DNA of 64,000 bases from Cyanoderma ruficeps (taxonomy: Eukaryota > Chordata > Aves > Passeriformes > Timaliidae): the NCBI GenBank assembly GCA_008694505.1, contig VZDJ01000116.1, positions 22,935,501-22,999,500 of the forward strand, read 5' to 3'. Position numbers and translations under genes: made by a program. Of this stretch, positions 11,366 to 22,795 are shown one piece after another. How positions within the stretch are numbered: the first letter of the stretch is position 1; every line of letters starts with the position of its first letter. The notes below the pieces were generated by a model. That model was not told where the DNA came from. It did no database searches and was given only the letters and a program-made list of their open reading frames with translations.

Positions 11366-14300
11366 CTTGGGGTTCAGGTCAGATACGATGTGGGGCAGTC
11401 AGAGAGATGGCCTCGGGAGATGGTTTGCCCAAATTGGCTCTGTTGTGGCTGCTGCACTGCCCTTCTGTGCAGAATGAGGTGAGCAGAATGTAAAAATGGT
11501 CTGGGAGTTTGTTAATGCCCTTAATGAGGTATTTATTTTATTTTATATAAAGTACAGTGTGTGCCGTATAAGGTCTGGTATTTCAGGGACAGATAAGCTA
11601 AAATCTAAGAGTAATTTACCACTCTAACATCAGCCAAAACATCTCTGTTTGGATTTTAATTCTTCTCCAGCTAAGGGTCGACAGCAATGAAGATTAAAGC
11701 TTTTTTTATTTCTCTTTATGATCTTAGCAAAGTGCAGATTTGAAGCACAGAAAAAGGTTGACCTTCATATTAACCTGAATTTCTTTTCCTGTTTCTTCTT
11801 GAACATATTTTATTCTCTTTATGCACAGTGGGGCTCTTTTTTCATGTGCTCTGCTGTTGAACAAAATGCCAAAAAGATGGAGTGTGCACTTTTACATCAA
11901 AGAAATGATGAGACCGTGAAAACTCATTTCCCTCGTGACTTCTTAAATTGTTACTAAGGAATCGAATGTGTCTGTTTGAAACAATGCGTCCCTTTAAATT
12001 CTGTTTTCTTATTTGTCTTAAAACAGAAAACCACAGTTTCATTTAGATCATGATCCAAAGGCCACTGAAGTTAAGAAAAGATTCTTAGTTACTGCAGTGA
12101 GTGGTAGGTCACATTTTTCAAGTCTTTTACCATGTAAAACCCAGAACAGACAGTTTTAAAATGAATTGCTTATCTAGAGGGGATAAAATTGCCTGGTGTA
12201 TTTTGTTTATTCAGCTAGTTAAAATTCTTACCTTCAGATGGGCAAGAACTAAGTGAATTCCCTTCTTACTGCACAGAATGGATTTGACAAGGACAAGAAA
12301 GGTCAAGCTGTAGTTAAATTCAGAGAGCCAAACCAGAGAAAATATTGATTTACCTCAGTTTTTCTCATACATAAAGGTGATGTGAGGTAGGAGCAAACAC
12401 AGTAACAAAATCCACAACATAAACTCTGTTGGAGGAAGACCATTTCCAGTGCTACACTATAGTTTTGGATAATCCCTCACTGCTGGGATGAATGATTTGT
12501 CACTGCTACAGTCCAGGAAGCTGCTAGAAATGCTCTTGATTGGAGTGAAAGGCATTGTAAAGCAATTAAGTTCTGACTATTAATAAAGCTCCCACAGGAT
12601 TCATTAATTTTTAAAAGTAGACAAAGACTGCATTTAGTAGCTGTAGAACTGTGGCTATACTGAAATATGGAAAAATGCTGCTGCATGTCCATGCTGTTGT
12701 AAATATTCCTTATCCGTTTTCAGGAAAAGGTTGTGATTTTCTAATTTAGAAAAGCATTTAAGCATATGATAAAATTTCTTTCATTTTGACTGGATATAAA
12801 TTAAACAAACAGTTAAGCTCTTTGCTTAATAAGGAGCAATTTGAATATCTGCTTATAGCCCAGGTTCAGATTTCATTGAAGTTTCCATTCCTCTGAATTG
12901 GAGCCATAATCCCCTGAATTGTCATGGTATTTTCTGGATCTAGAATCCATAAAATTTCACTTTCCTCCCAGACACAAAGCACCCTTCCTAAAGAGACCCA
13001 TAGTGCATATCCGTGTTCCTTTCCAAAGCTCCAGTCTTGTGCTCTCTTTGATTTACAGTTTATTTCTCACTCCCAAGACATGTAGTAATTTAAGCAGGTG
13101 GTTTTACAGCTCCTCAAAACAGTGATTGCTTACTCTACCAGTTCAAAAGAAATCCAGTTCTGGAGAAGATGTAAACCTCCTCTGTGCAGGTCTCTACCTC
13201 TGGAGGCACTGAACCACTCACACCCTCCCTCTTCCCCTTCCTGAACCCCTGTCACACTCACACCCAGTTTCTGGTTGGCCAGACTCTTTTTTTATGCTTA
13301 GAAAGAGTCACTCTGTGCTATGATCCCATGCTGGGATAGCACAACAATGGAAAAACATTGCTACCAGGAAAATATGTTTAACTGTTTTCAAAATGCCGGA
13401 GGGAGCCAACAGCCCGTATCAAAGCCTTTGCAAAGGCATCAAGCCAGTTTCTCAGATTCCATTGTTTTTAATCTCACTTGGGTTATTTCCCAACAACTTG
13501 GAAAATGTGTGACTGGTTTTGTATCTGAAACGAGTTTGTCCAGTGCCAAAATGAGAATATGGGTATTTACAAAACAAGGCTATCTAGCATGACTGGCAGG
13601 CTTTAGGGCTGATTAACTGAGTGCTTCTAGCAATTCTGTTGCTGAAGATACAGCAACTGTATTCTGAATTACATGGGGGCATTGATCTGGGTTGCGGTTT
13701 GTTGGGTTTATTTTGTTCCTTTTCTTGGTAAAATAGTTCTGAGCCAAGTGGTTGAGCCAGGTTTTTGTTCCACATTACTGGTTCTGAATCTGTTAATGCA
13801 GCAGATGCAGGAATATGGGTTCAGAGAATCATGAAGAGATAAGTGGGCGAATTTGCACAATGCTGGTGATTGCAGAGCTCCTTGTGCTAAGCATTTATTA
13901 TCTGGTAGGTAGACAGAAAAAGCCTAAATGTACAAGTAATTTGTTAAAAAGCCTTTCTTGTAAACTGCATTGAAAGTGGGTATTTTATATTGTTACTCAG
14001 AATATCATAAAAAGTCAGAATATCATAACTTTGGTTTCAAATCCAAAGAAAGCGAGTACCCATTTCCAACAACGTTAGATACTGCAGCCTTGATTCCAGA
14101 GGATGGCAGGTCACTGGTTTCAGGGTTCTTGGAAGCAGAAGAAAAGCAGTTTGGAAGGAAAAAAAGAAACCATCAGAAGATCCAGTGTTCTTTTTAAACC
14201 GGTAGATTGCATTTAAAATCCCACCTTGGTATTTTTCTTTTGCCATCAGGAACAATGATAACAAGTTCATACCTTTCAATCTAAGAAAAATTGACAGTCC

Positions 14301-14879
14301 TCACATGTTGAAAACCTGCTATGCCAACAGATGAACTCTCCAGACTCCCAGGAGTAATTTCATTACAGGAGTTTTGCTGATATGGTTTTTTCTTTTAAAA
14401 TAATGGTGGTTTCTACCTTGTAAAACATTTGGCACTTTTTGGAATGTGTACACAACTGCCACTGGGTTTATGACCCACTTTTCATCACCACTAATTTTTT
14501 TGGGATAAAATATTTCAGTAAATATGGGGTGAGGTTTTATTTTTTGCAGGCCAAAAAGTTACTTTAAAGAAGAGGGGAAAGAGGAAATTCCTGCAGTGAG
14601 GCCGGTAAAAGAATCGTTCTGCTATTTACAAAGTGCACCCATGCCTTTTGATTAAAACTGAAAGTGAAAAATCCGACTCTAGCTTGAGAGCCTTAGAGAC
14701 AAAAGTCCTTCAGTGAGAGAGAATGAAAAGAGACTCAGGTAGCACCTGTGAACTTCTGCAGAGTCTCAAAAATGGGCTGCTCTGGAGGAACTGTTTCTAG
14801 CAGTGTAAGAGCAGTTATCTGCAAACATTCCTTCCACCCAGCTACTTAACTTAGTTATCTTTTGCTTCCACCTCATCCA
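11366..14879. other. Intergenic DNA, no gene recognised
   Basis: AT-rich. The only local repeat noted is a short 18-bp-period duplication (TCAGAATATCATAA twice, about 13997-14030). The frames here have no recognisable content. Confidence 0.5.
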
Positions 14880-14972
14880 GTGGGAAGTGTCCCTGCCCAT
14901 GGCAGGGGGGTTGGAACTTTTGGGATGATTTTTAAGGTCCCTCCCTGCCCCGACCATTCCATGACTTCCTCT
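14880..14972 (+). mobile_element. CR1 LINE 3'-end fragment
   Basis: TGTCCCTGCCCATGGCAGGG is followed by GGTTGGAACTT, ATGATTTTTAAGGTCCC and ACCATTCCATGAC, which follow the CR1 3' UTR end in order. The copy is truncated at its 5' side, as is typical. Confidence 0.82.
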
Positions 14973-15834
14973 GGGACCTTCAGTAACATTTATTGCTTCC
15001 ATATCTACTGAGCCATGCAGCTGAGAACAAGTGCAATCCTTACTTTGAAGTAAGTTCACTAAAAAAAAGAAGTCTATAGAGTCACTGTGTCTTGAATATC
15101 TCCACAAGAGGAATATTTTCAAGAAGTTCCCAAGATAACATCCTAAAAAATGCAACATCAGAAAGAACTGCAAGGCATTTGCATAGAAATGATCACGGTA
15201 TTCCATGGTGGCCTGATTTTTGCCTGTGTTTTAGGATGCTTATGAAAATTCCAGGGCTGATTACTATATTCATTTCCTGAAAATAGTAGAAATGTCCTGA
15301 CTCAGTGCATTAATCTCTTCAATCAGTCATAAGAAAATATTTATCTCAGTTATTCAGTGGTAAAAATTATATTGCTCAATTTCTTAATCTTTAGTGCATG
15401 TAAAAACACAGAAAAAACACTTTGCAAAATGCTTTCTGTCAAGGAAATTCCAGTCCACAGTAAAGGAATAATGAAAAACATCTTTTGGGCCTAATCACAA
15501 AAGAAATACTTAGTGTGTTGATGAATGGTAAACTCTAAATAATGTTAGTTATGTCCTAGTAAATTATGCACACATATAAAAAGGGAGCAAGCTCAGCAAC
15601 AGAAAGAAGTTGTTCTGACACTTAGGACATGTTATAACTGGAAAAGAATCTTTACCGTGGTTACATTTACCAGTGAAGAAATTTTGGAAAAAAAAAAAGG
15701 GGGGAAAAGGAAGTTAAATAATAATTTAATTTTGCCTTAGAATCTCTTCCCTTTCAGAACAAAGGAATAACTGTCAAAGTAGGTTTTGGAACAGAGTTGT
15801 GAGAGATGTTAGAGACCAGTCAGAGGTCTACAAA

Positions 15835-15935
15835 ATATGATCTCTGAAGAAAGACTGTGAACTGGGACTCTTTTAGATTAAAAAAGAGAAAGCCAGGGCT
15901 AGGTGACCTCCCTTCCAGCTTTATATTTCTATGGA
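15835..15935 (+). mobile_element. Old, diverged CR1-like 3' fragment
   Basis: CTGAAGAAAGACTGTGAACTGGGACT, AAAAAGAGAAAGCC and the end GGTGACCTCCCTTCCAGC...TTTCTATG match CR1-type tails (GATGACCTCC...TTCTATG). It is more diverged than the other CR1 pieces here, with an internal deletion. Confidence 0.55.
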
Positions 15936-16402
15936 AATAAAAGGATCTGAAGGAGGGTCACTGCATCCAAAGACATAATCCTATCTTTCAGGAAATAAAA
16001 ATTGCTTCTGTATAAAAGTTGAACTGCCACCTCACCTGCAGACTTACATGAAGAAATAGGGGCAGTTAGTGTCCTCTTACTGCCAGAATAAGCAGGAAAG
16101 CAACGTGCATGTGATGGCAAGATTTTGTTTATATGCAGGAGTGTGGGGTTTTGATTAAATTCTGGCTAGAATGATCTTTGTTGTTTTGTTGTATTGTTAC
16201 CATTTATTACAGGAATATTTGGCTTACAGATCAGATGGTATTTGGAAGTTTGTGGTATTAAAACAATAAATAAATAACTGGTTTTTTTACTGTTGGTGGT
16301 AGATGTGTTTTCAAATATCACACAAAGAGCACCTGACAACCTCAGCAGCTCCTGACAACCCAACTTTCTAGCAAGTCTGCTCATCAGTATAGTATATTCT
16401 GA

Positions 16403-16465
16403 TAGATATATATATATACCCATATACGCACACACACATATATATACACACACACACATATATAT
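16403..16465. repeat. Compound AT/AC microsatellite
   Basis: (TA)n, then two interleaved (CA)n blocks separated by ATATAT units. It is likely length-polymorphic. Confidence 0.9.
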
Positions 16466-16849
16466 GTAATATGCATAAAGTATATTCCATCTGGCCATAT
16501 ACTTTTCACTGGGATAATGAATGGTGTTTTCATTTATGAAAATCATCTTCATAACTGGGAGAAGACTCTTACAAGCCATCAGATGAAAGGCAGAGGAAAG
16601 TGAGCTCATTCAAACCTGGTATAAACAAATTGGGAAATTCTCTGTTCACTGTTCTCCAAACAGTCTCTGATAACATCCAGGGGTCCTTTTTTATTTTTGC
16701 TTTGCTTGCAGGAATGCACAGAAGTGCCTTTTCTTTTTGTGTGGCAGGGGGTTTTCCACAGAGCAGAAGAGGGGGAGGATGAGTAGAAGAAAGAGTGCAT
16801 TGCAAAGGCTGTTGTAGGTTTTGAAATTAAATGCAGGTAAATGGAATTC

Positions 16850-16945
16850 TTTGACTTGCCCATATAAAAAACCAATGGTAGAATCAAGGCTAGTACTCAA
16901 ATCTCTTGTTTAGTGTTTATTCTCTGCCACAGTTCCTCAAAATCA
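16850..16945 (+). mobile_element. MIR-type SINE 3' relic
   Basis: TTGACTTGCCCATAT, then GGTAGAATCAAGGCTAGTAC, TCAAATCTC and CTCTGCCACAGTTCCTC follow the order of the MIR-family 3' half (GACTTGCCCAAGGTCAC...GGCTAGAACCCAGGTCTC...CCACT...CCTC). It is degenerate; the assignment is by eye. Confidence 0.5.
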
Positions 16946-19900
16946 ATCCTGTCTACCTTCTTTGATCGTGTATATATATTTAGGTTTTTACTGTGCTTTC
17001 CTTCTGTCCAGTGCAATGAAGAGTTAACAGTAAAGGAGGTTTTAAATAGATGTTTTTTTCAGATTGTGTTTGCTTTTAGCTTGTTCTTTTGAATCCAGCA
17101 GGAATAGTGAACATGTGAAATTGTTATTATTTTCAGTTTTTTAGATGAATAAACATTTCAAATCTTAGTGGTTCTGTTTCTGAGAGATTCAACAATCTAC
17201 TTCATCCTCTGGACAGTTGCTATAAAGAGGTGTGTGAGTCTGAGACATTTGTTCTTGTAATTTTTTTTCCATTTTATTCTTGAGATTCTGCCTGGGAAGG
17301 AGTTGTTTTAAAAATTCATTATTATTTGATTGCAAGTTGGATGTCAGCCAAATAAATTTTTGAATTTGAAAGAAAATGCAGCATCAGCTTCTTTGGAACT
17401 ATAATGGAATGAAACCCTCCAAGCACTCATTAAAAGGGCTTCTGACGTCTAGCAAAATTAGATGAGGTGTAAATCACTAAACTACCATATGTGGTTTGAG
17501 ATGGAATATTTAATTCTGTAGAATCCAAACCCAAGGCTAAAGGGAAATTTAACAACACCAGCATAATATTTTGATGACAGAAGAAGTAATACCATTTTAG
17601 ATGTTTTATATTTCAAGTTTAATTTTAAAAAAAATGTTTATTAAGGGAATCTCCATTGATACCCACATTGTTATCTGGCATATAGGCAAATGCTCCAGGA
17701 ATAATACTAAAGTGCAGTAATGACTTTTCTCCAGTGAAGAGTTTCTGAAGGCTGTAAAAATATTACTGGAAAATTTTGATTGTAGAAGCATGATCATAAT
17801 AATTATTTCTTCCTTTAGCTTCCTCCTGGTAATTCTGTGCCCTTTGATGTAGCTCGTATCAGGGTAAGTTAGCTATTTCTCCTCAGACACTGAAGAATAG
17901 GGCTGCTTCTGTTGTGGAGGTAGAAGGAATCAGGAGCTATGAAACAGTTTTGCCTTCAACCTTTCTGGTATTCAAAATGCAGCTGAAAATGACAGCTTTT
18001 CCCCAATAACTATAACAGTAGTATTAAAAGTAAATATTTCTATTAATGCTCTATCCATTGAGCCTCGTTGGGATTGGGGCTTCATTATGCTAATGCCATG
18101 CAAGTTTCAAAGAAAAAGTGAAGTCTTTGTAAACAGACAGAAGGAAAGGGATGTGGGTGCATCACCTGAATAAATAAGTACACAGAAGAATGGGTCTCAT
18201 TTTGTTACACATGAAGCAAATTTGATTTTGATCTCTCATGGCTCTACTTGAACTCTGGTTTTGTGAGATTATATAGGGGTTTTATAAGTTTTTGCATTAA
18301 TTTAAGTTGTCAGGCTGTGACTCAGCCTTTAACTGCACTTTTGAGAATAAAGGTTAGACGGTGGTTTTTTATCATTATTATTCTCTAAATGCCTTTATGA
18401 AAGCAGACAAGAATTTATTTTGCATGCGGCGAAAGTATAACTGCCCCAACATGAAAATCAGTTTAAATAGAAAACCACATTTGTTTACTTGCTTATACTG
18501 CACATAAAAATGGAATATGTCTGTACAGAAATGTACTTCCTTCTGATGGGATGGATGAACAGACTTTGATTCCTCGAAGAGAACTATTTGTTTGTCCCTT
18601 CAAGCCAGAAAAGGTGAGACTTAGGAATTATATTTTAGGAGAAATCACTTTGAAGGCAAGGGAGAAATCATGTCAGAAAACTGTCATTAGGGGAAATCTT
18701 GTGCATAGTTTCAAATTTATTAAGAAGAAAGACATTCTTCAGAAAAGGAATGAGCTTTGAAAGATTCAGGATGTGCAGTTCTGTGCTGAGAACAAGGAAG
18801 AGATTTGGTTCCTTCACATTGTTCTCTGGAGTGGGGAAGTGGAGCAGTGGGAGTGTGTTGGGATCAAAGGATGGTTGGTAATTTATTTTGTGTCTTTTTC
18901 TACAGCTACTTTGATATCCAGTATAAGCTGAAATGAATAATGTTCATTTCTTGAGGAAAATATGGTGCATTTGAGAACCAGTGTTCAAATGAGCAATAAT
19001 CCAGTCTGGCCTCCTTTGTGTTATCCAAAGCAGCAGTGTCTTCAGCTTCAGAGATAAGGGTAGGAAGACTGCTTAATTTCAAAGGTTTTCCCTTTTATCT
19101 TAGGCTGGGAAATCGGAATACTTTAATGGGTTTAGGTTTTTAATTTAATTCCAGGTTGCTCATCATTTCACCTTTCAGCTGGGCTATAGAGATAATTCAA
19201 TCATATTTCCCTTGACAAGCCATATGAATTACACTTATATTTCTCTGCAGACGTGAAAATCAGCTGCCATAATAGACAGTGTGACAGACTTTTGCCTTCC
19301 CTCCCTCTTTCTCCCTTAATTTAGGGACTGTTCTGCTCTTGCTTCATAATGCAGATGTCCTCTGACACAGGCATGTGAGAGACAGCCCTTGCAGAAAATG
19401 CAATGTGGTGGTTTTTGCACAGACACAGAGTCAAAAGTTTTGGAAGTAAGGCCAGAGAGCAGTCATCAGGCAAAGAAAAGCATCGAATTTGCAAAACAAG
19501 GACGTTCTTGAGGTTTGGAGAGCACAGGCTCTATTTTTGCCCAGAGTTCAAGTAATGTACTCATCTGTTTACATACTTTTCCCTTTTCATAATTCTTTTT
19601 CAAAAACTCTCCTAACTTTTTTCCAGAGCTACCCCCTTGCCCTCCACCTCATAATCACACCTTCTGGTGCAAATACATGGACGTGGAGGAGGATTCTCTG
19701 CTCTGATTCTTGATCCCAAATGGGCGATCAAGAAAGGAAAAAAGGTGAAGTAGGAATTTCTTAAATGAATGTTTTTACTGTTAGACTTTACAAATTGATT
19801 TTGTACGTGAAATGTCTTCTCTTAGAGGTACCAAGAGAAAAGCTCAAGCTTTTCACAGGTTTGGCTGAATGCTTGCCAAAGACAATGTCACATTTCCATG

Positions 19901-22417
19901 CTCAGATGCGGGCTGTCTTTTCAATGCTTATCTTCTTTTTGAGGTCACTAACATGAAGAAGCTTTTATTCTCCCACATGGATTTCATCACCTCTGTTTTT
20001 ATGCTACCTCTGGAACTGGAGACAGCACCAGCTGCTCAGCAGTTACTCGGGGCTTTGCTGGGTTTAGAATTCCTCAGGTGTGAATTGCTACCATCATTCC
20101 ACAGAGAGGTTTCTGCATTCTTTCCTTTAGGAAGCTGACTGTATTGCCAGCTTTTTCTTCTAGTTAAGAGGCAAGGAGCCATTGAAGGCACATAAAATAG
20201 TTTTCCCTTGAGGCCCTGGCTGAAATTCCTCAGTTTATTCTCTTTAATTCTAGACCATACAAGCTTGTGCAATCTCAGGGTCTAAACCTACCCTTTACAT
20301 GACGCACTGTTGTTCTGCACGTACAATTTTCTGACATTCTTCAGCGAGACATGAGCATAAATTTTTGCCCAAAATACTCACAGGAATATTATCAGTTATT
20401 TATAAAATTGGCATTCATTTTTTATTTGGCAGGTGTTCATACCCAACCTTGGGCATCAAACAGCCCTTTTATTTGAGGCATTATTAGTGCCCTGCTGAAG
20501 AGAGTCCCTTCTAGCAAGGGAAGTAACACCTGGATATTTCTACTTCATAAAGGCAGAGAGGCAGAGTGTGGAATAAGGTGTGTATGTAGGTGAGGTAATG
20601 TGAACTAAAAAAGAAAAATCACAGAACAATTAAAAAAATTTTAAAGTCTGCTACTGTGTGTGTTGTGTGCGCATTCATGTTCATGTTAAACTTTTAACAT
20701 TAGGATGAAACTTTATACTATGCCTTAAATTACAGTGGTCTTTAAGCCACTAAATTAGATAGACAAAGTTTATTACAATATCTGTCAGTGTAATTAGACA
20801 TTTGAATTAATTAAGTGGATGGAAAGCAACTCAGACCAAATTAGGATATTTCTCACTTGAGTTTTTGGTAAATGACAAAGCAATCTTCCCCTAGGCTAGA
20901 AAACTGAGGGAAAGGAGGAAGATATAGAAGCACAAAATACAGATATTTATATTGCAGTGTAAAAGAGCGTTGTGAAGTAAGAATATTTTGCATCAAATTT
21001 CTTTTTCCACAAGATTTTATTAAACCTTCCTTTTCTCAGGCTTTTTTATAGCCTGAAGCTGTTTGTCTTCATGGCATAACAACACTATTTGTAGCCAGAG
21101 GTATAACCCGTCTGCAGTATTACTTTTCAGCGTGTGGTTCTCTTGATACTGATGCACAAGCAATAACTTTTTTTCCGCAGTGATGAAGCCACAGATATTC
21201 TCTGTGGGGCACAGTCAAAAACCGTATTTCATAATCTTGTTTTGAACATCATTTTAATATTTAATATGACCACGTGTGACTCTGACAGATGCAAACTGTG
21301 ATACATGGGATTAATTTCAGTGGGCCAGATTCATGTCTCATCCTGTAATGCCAGTGGGCAGTTAAAGCCAATGTGACTGGAAAAGAGACCTGAGAAAATG
21401 AAACTCCACCATCTGTCTTTGCTTCAAGTTATGAAATTGCTTTTAGAGGGATTCAAGAGCTACAGATCAGTATGAGATGGAAAATTTGGAGAGGCAAACG
21501 GGTCAAAAATGATTGACGAGGCATTGTAATGAGGTATAATCCTCGTGGAAAACAGCAGTCTTCTGATATAAAGCAATGCAGAAGCCTCTGTTATTTCCAC
21601 CACAGATCTGTCCCATTTGAACTGAGCATGAGTATCATCATGCCACTTGTGGCTTGTTCTGTGCCTCAGCATTTTTTCTTTTATTCTGGCTTGCTTGTGT
21701 TATTTCTTTATACTTACCATTATATATGCACGTTTTTTTCTATAATTTATGGTTTTCTTTTAGATTTTCAGATTGTTAAAGAATTCTTGATGCAATCGTC
21801 TTAATTTTTGATGTACTTCTAATCTTCCCTTCATGTTTGGAGGATAATTTGCTGTCCTGTCCTTATCTCTTACATTCTTTTTTTCCTTATCACTGCTAGG
21901 TAGTTGTATATCCCTGAGCCATTTGAAGTCCATTACCCTTATTTTGTTAGTTGCAATTTAAAGGAAGAATGGAAGACTTATCATTTTTATTATCTTTTTC
22001 TCTTGAATTAACTTCCACTTTAAGATTCTCAACCACTTCCTCCTAAAGAGTTAGAATTAAATCTAAAACAGCTACTTTCTGTGTAATTTCCTCCACTTCA
22101 TGAAATAAAAAAGCAGTGCCTAGCACATCTGAAGAACTGAATAGACAACTATGTCTTGCCTTAATGCTTTTTCAAAGAGGGCCTCAGAAAGTCATATTCT
22201 CATCCTGCTAGGGAATGTATTCCCATTCCCATGAGATCCTGAGCTTTAGGTCTTTCCAGTTTCTGCCCCTTGGATACCTCCAGTAGCTTCTATATTGAAA
22301 GAGCCTCCTGATCAGAAAAACCTTTGGTTTAAACCTGTCATTATGTATGTTTTGTCTCTCCCATTTTTCAGCTGGTGTTGGACAGATATTTCTGTCAGGG
22401 TCTGCAGTGCATGTTCT
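16946..22417. other. Intergenic DNA, no gene recognised
   Basis: AT-rich unique-looking sequence. One short splice-bounded open segment at 17819-17863 is listed separately. Other open frames show no family content. Confidence 0.5.
17819..17863 (+). other. Possible 45-nt exon with consensus splice sites
   Basis: A pyrimidine-rich acceptor (TTTCTTCCTTTAG) and an excellent donor (AGG|GTAAGT) flank exactly 45 bases. They read open in one frame as LPPGNSVPFDVARIR. It lies 13 kb upstream of ATRNL1 on the same strand. It could be an exon of an unannotated transcript or of a remote alternative leader, but such pairs also arise by chance over tens of kb. Confidence 0.2.
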
Positions 22418-22795
22418 TTAAGGAGCAGTGAGGGGGCTGGAGCTGTTCAGCCTGGAGAAAAGGAGGCTCAGGCATGACCTTGTCACTCTCCACAGCTCCC
22501 TGGCACGAGGCTGGAGCCAGGTGGGGTTTCAGCCTCCTCTTCCAAGCAGCCAGTGACAGGACAAGAGGATAAAGCCTTAAGCTGCACCAGGTTGGACATT
22601 AGGAAGAATTTCGTTACATAAAAGGTGATTAGACTTTGGAATGGGCTGCCCAGTGAGGTGGCGGAATCACCATCCCTGGAGGTGTTTCAGGGAAGACTGG
22701 ACATGGCCATGGTCTGGTTGACATGGTGCTGTTGGGTCATAGGTTGGACACAAGGATCTCAGAGGTTTTTCCACCTGAACTGATTCTATTTCTGC
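22418..22795 (+). mobile_element. CR1 LINE 3' region (end of ORF2 and 3' UTR)
   Basis: A clear CR1 copy of about 380 bp. In order it has GGAGCTGTTCAGCCTGGAGA, AAAAGGAGGCTCAGG, CAGTGACAGGACAAGAGG, AAGCTGCACCAGGTTGGAC, ATTAGGAAGAATTTC, GGAATGGGCTGCCCAGTGAG, CCATCCCTGGAGGTGTTTC, and the terminal GATCTCAGAGGTTTTTCC...TGATTCTATTTCTG. The 5' truncation is normal for CR1. It is well preserved compared with the other CR1 copies here. Confidence 0.93.

Noticed and set aside
14766..15206. 146-codon minus-strand open frame
   Set aside because: Its middle part is the antisense of a CR1 3' end; the rest has no homology I can recognise.
16166..16609. 147-codon minus-strand open frame
   Set aside because: It reads through the AT/AC microsatellite (Tyr/Ile/Cys/Val alternation) and has no family content.
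18551..18760. Open frame followed by AAAAG|GTGAGA, a possible exon with donor
   Set aside because: No matching acceptor upstream and no family similarity; donor-like words of this quality are frequent.
21310..21380. GGGCCAGATTCATGTCTCA, resembling a repeat motif seen in reptile genomes
   Set aside because: The match is too short to name a family.
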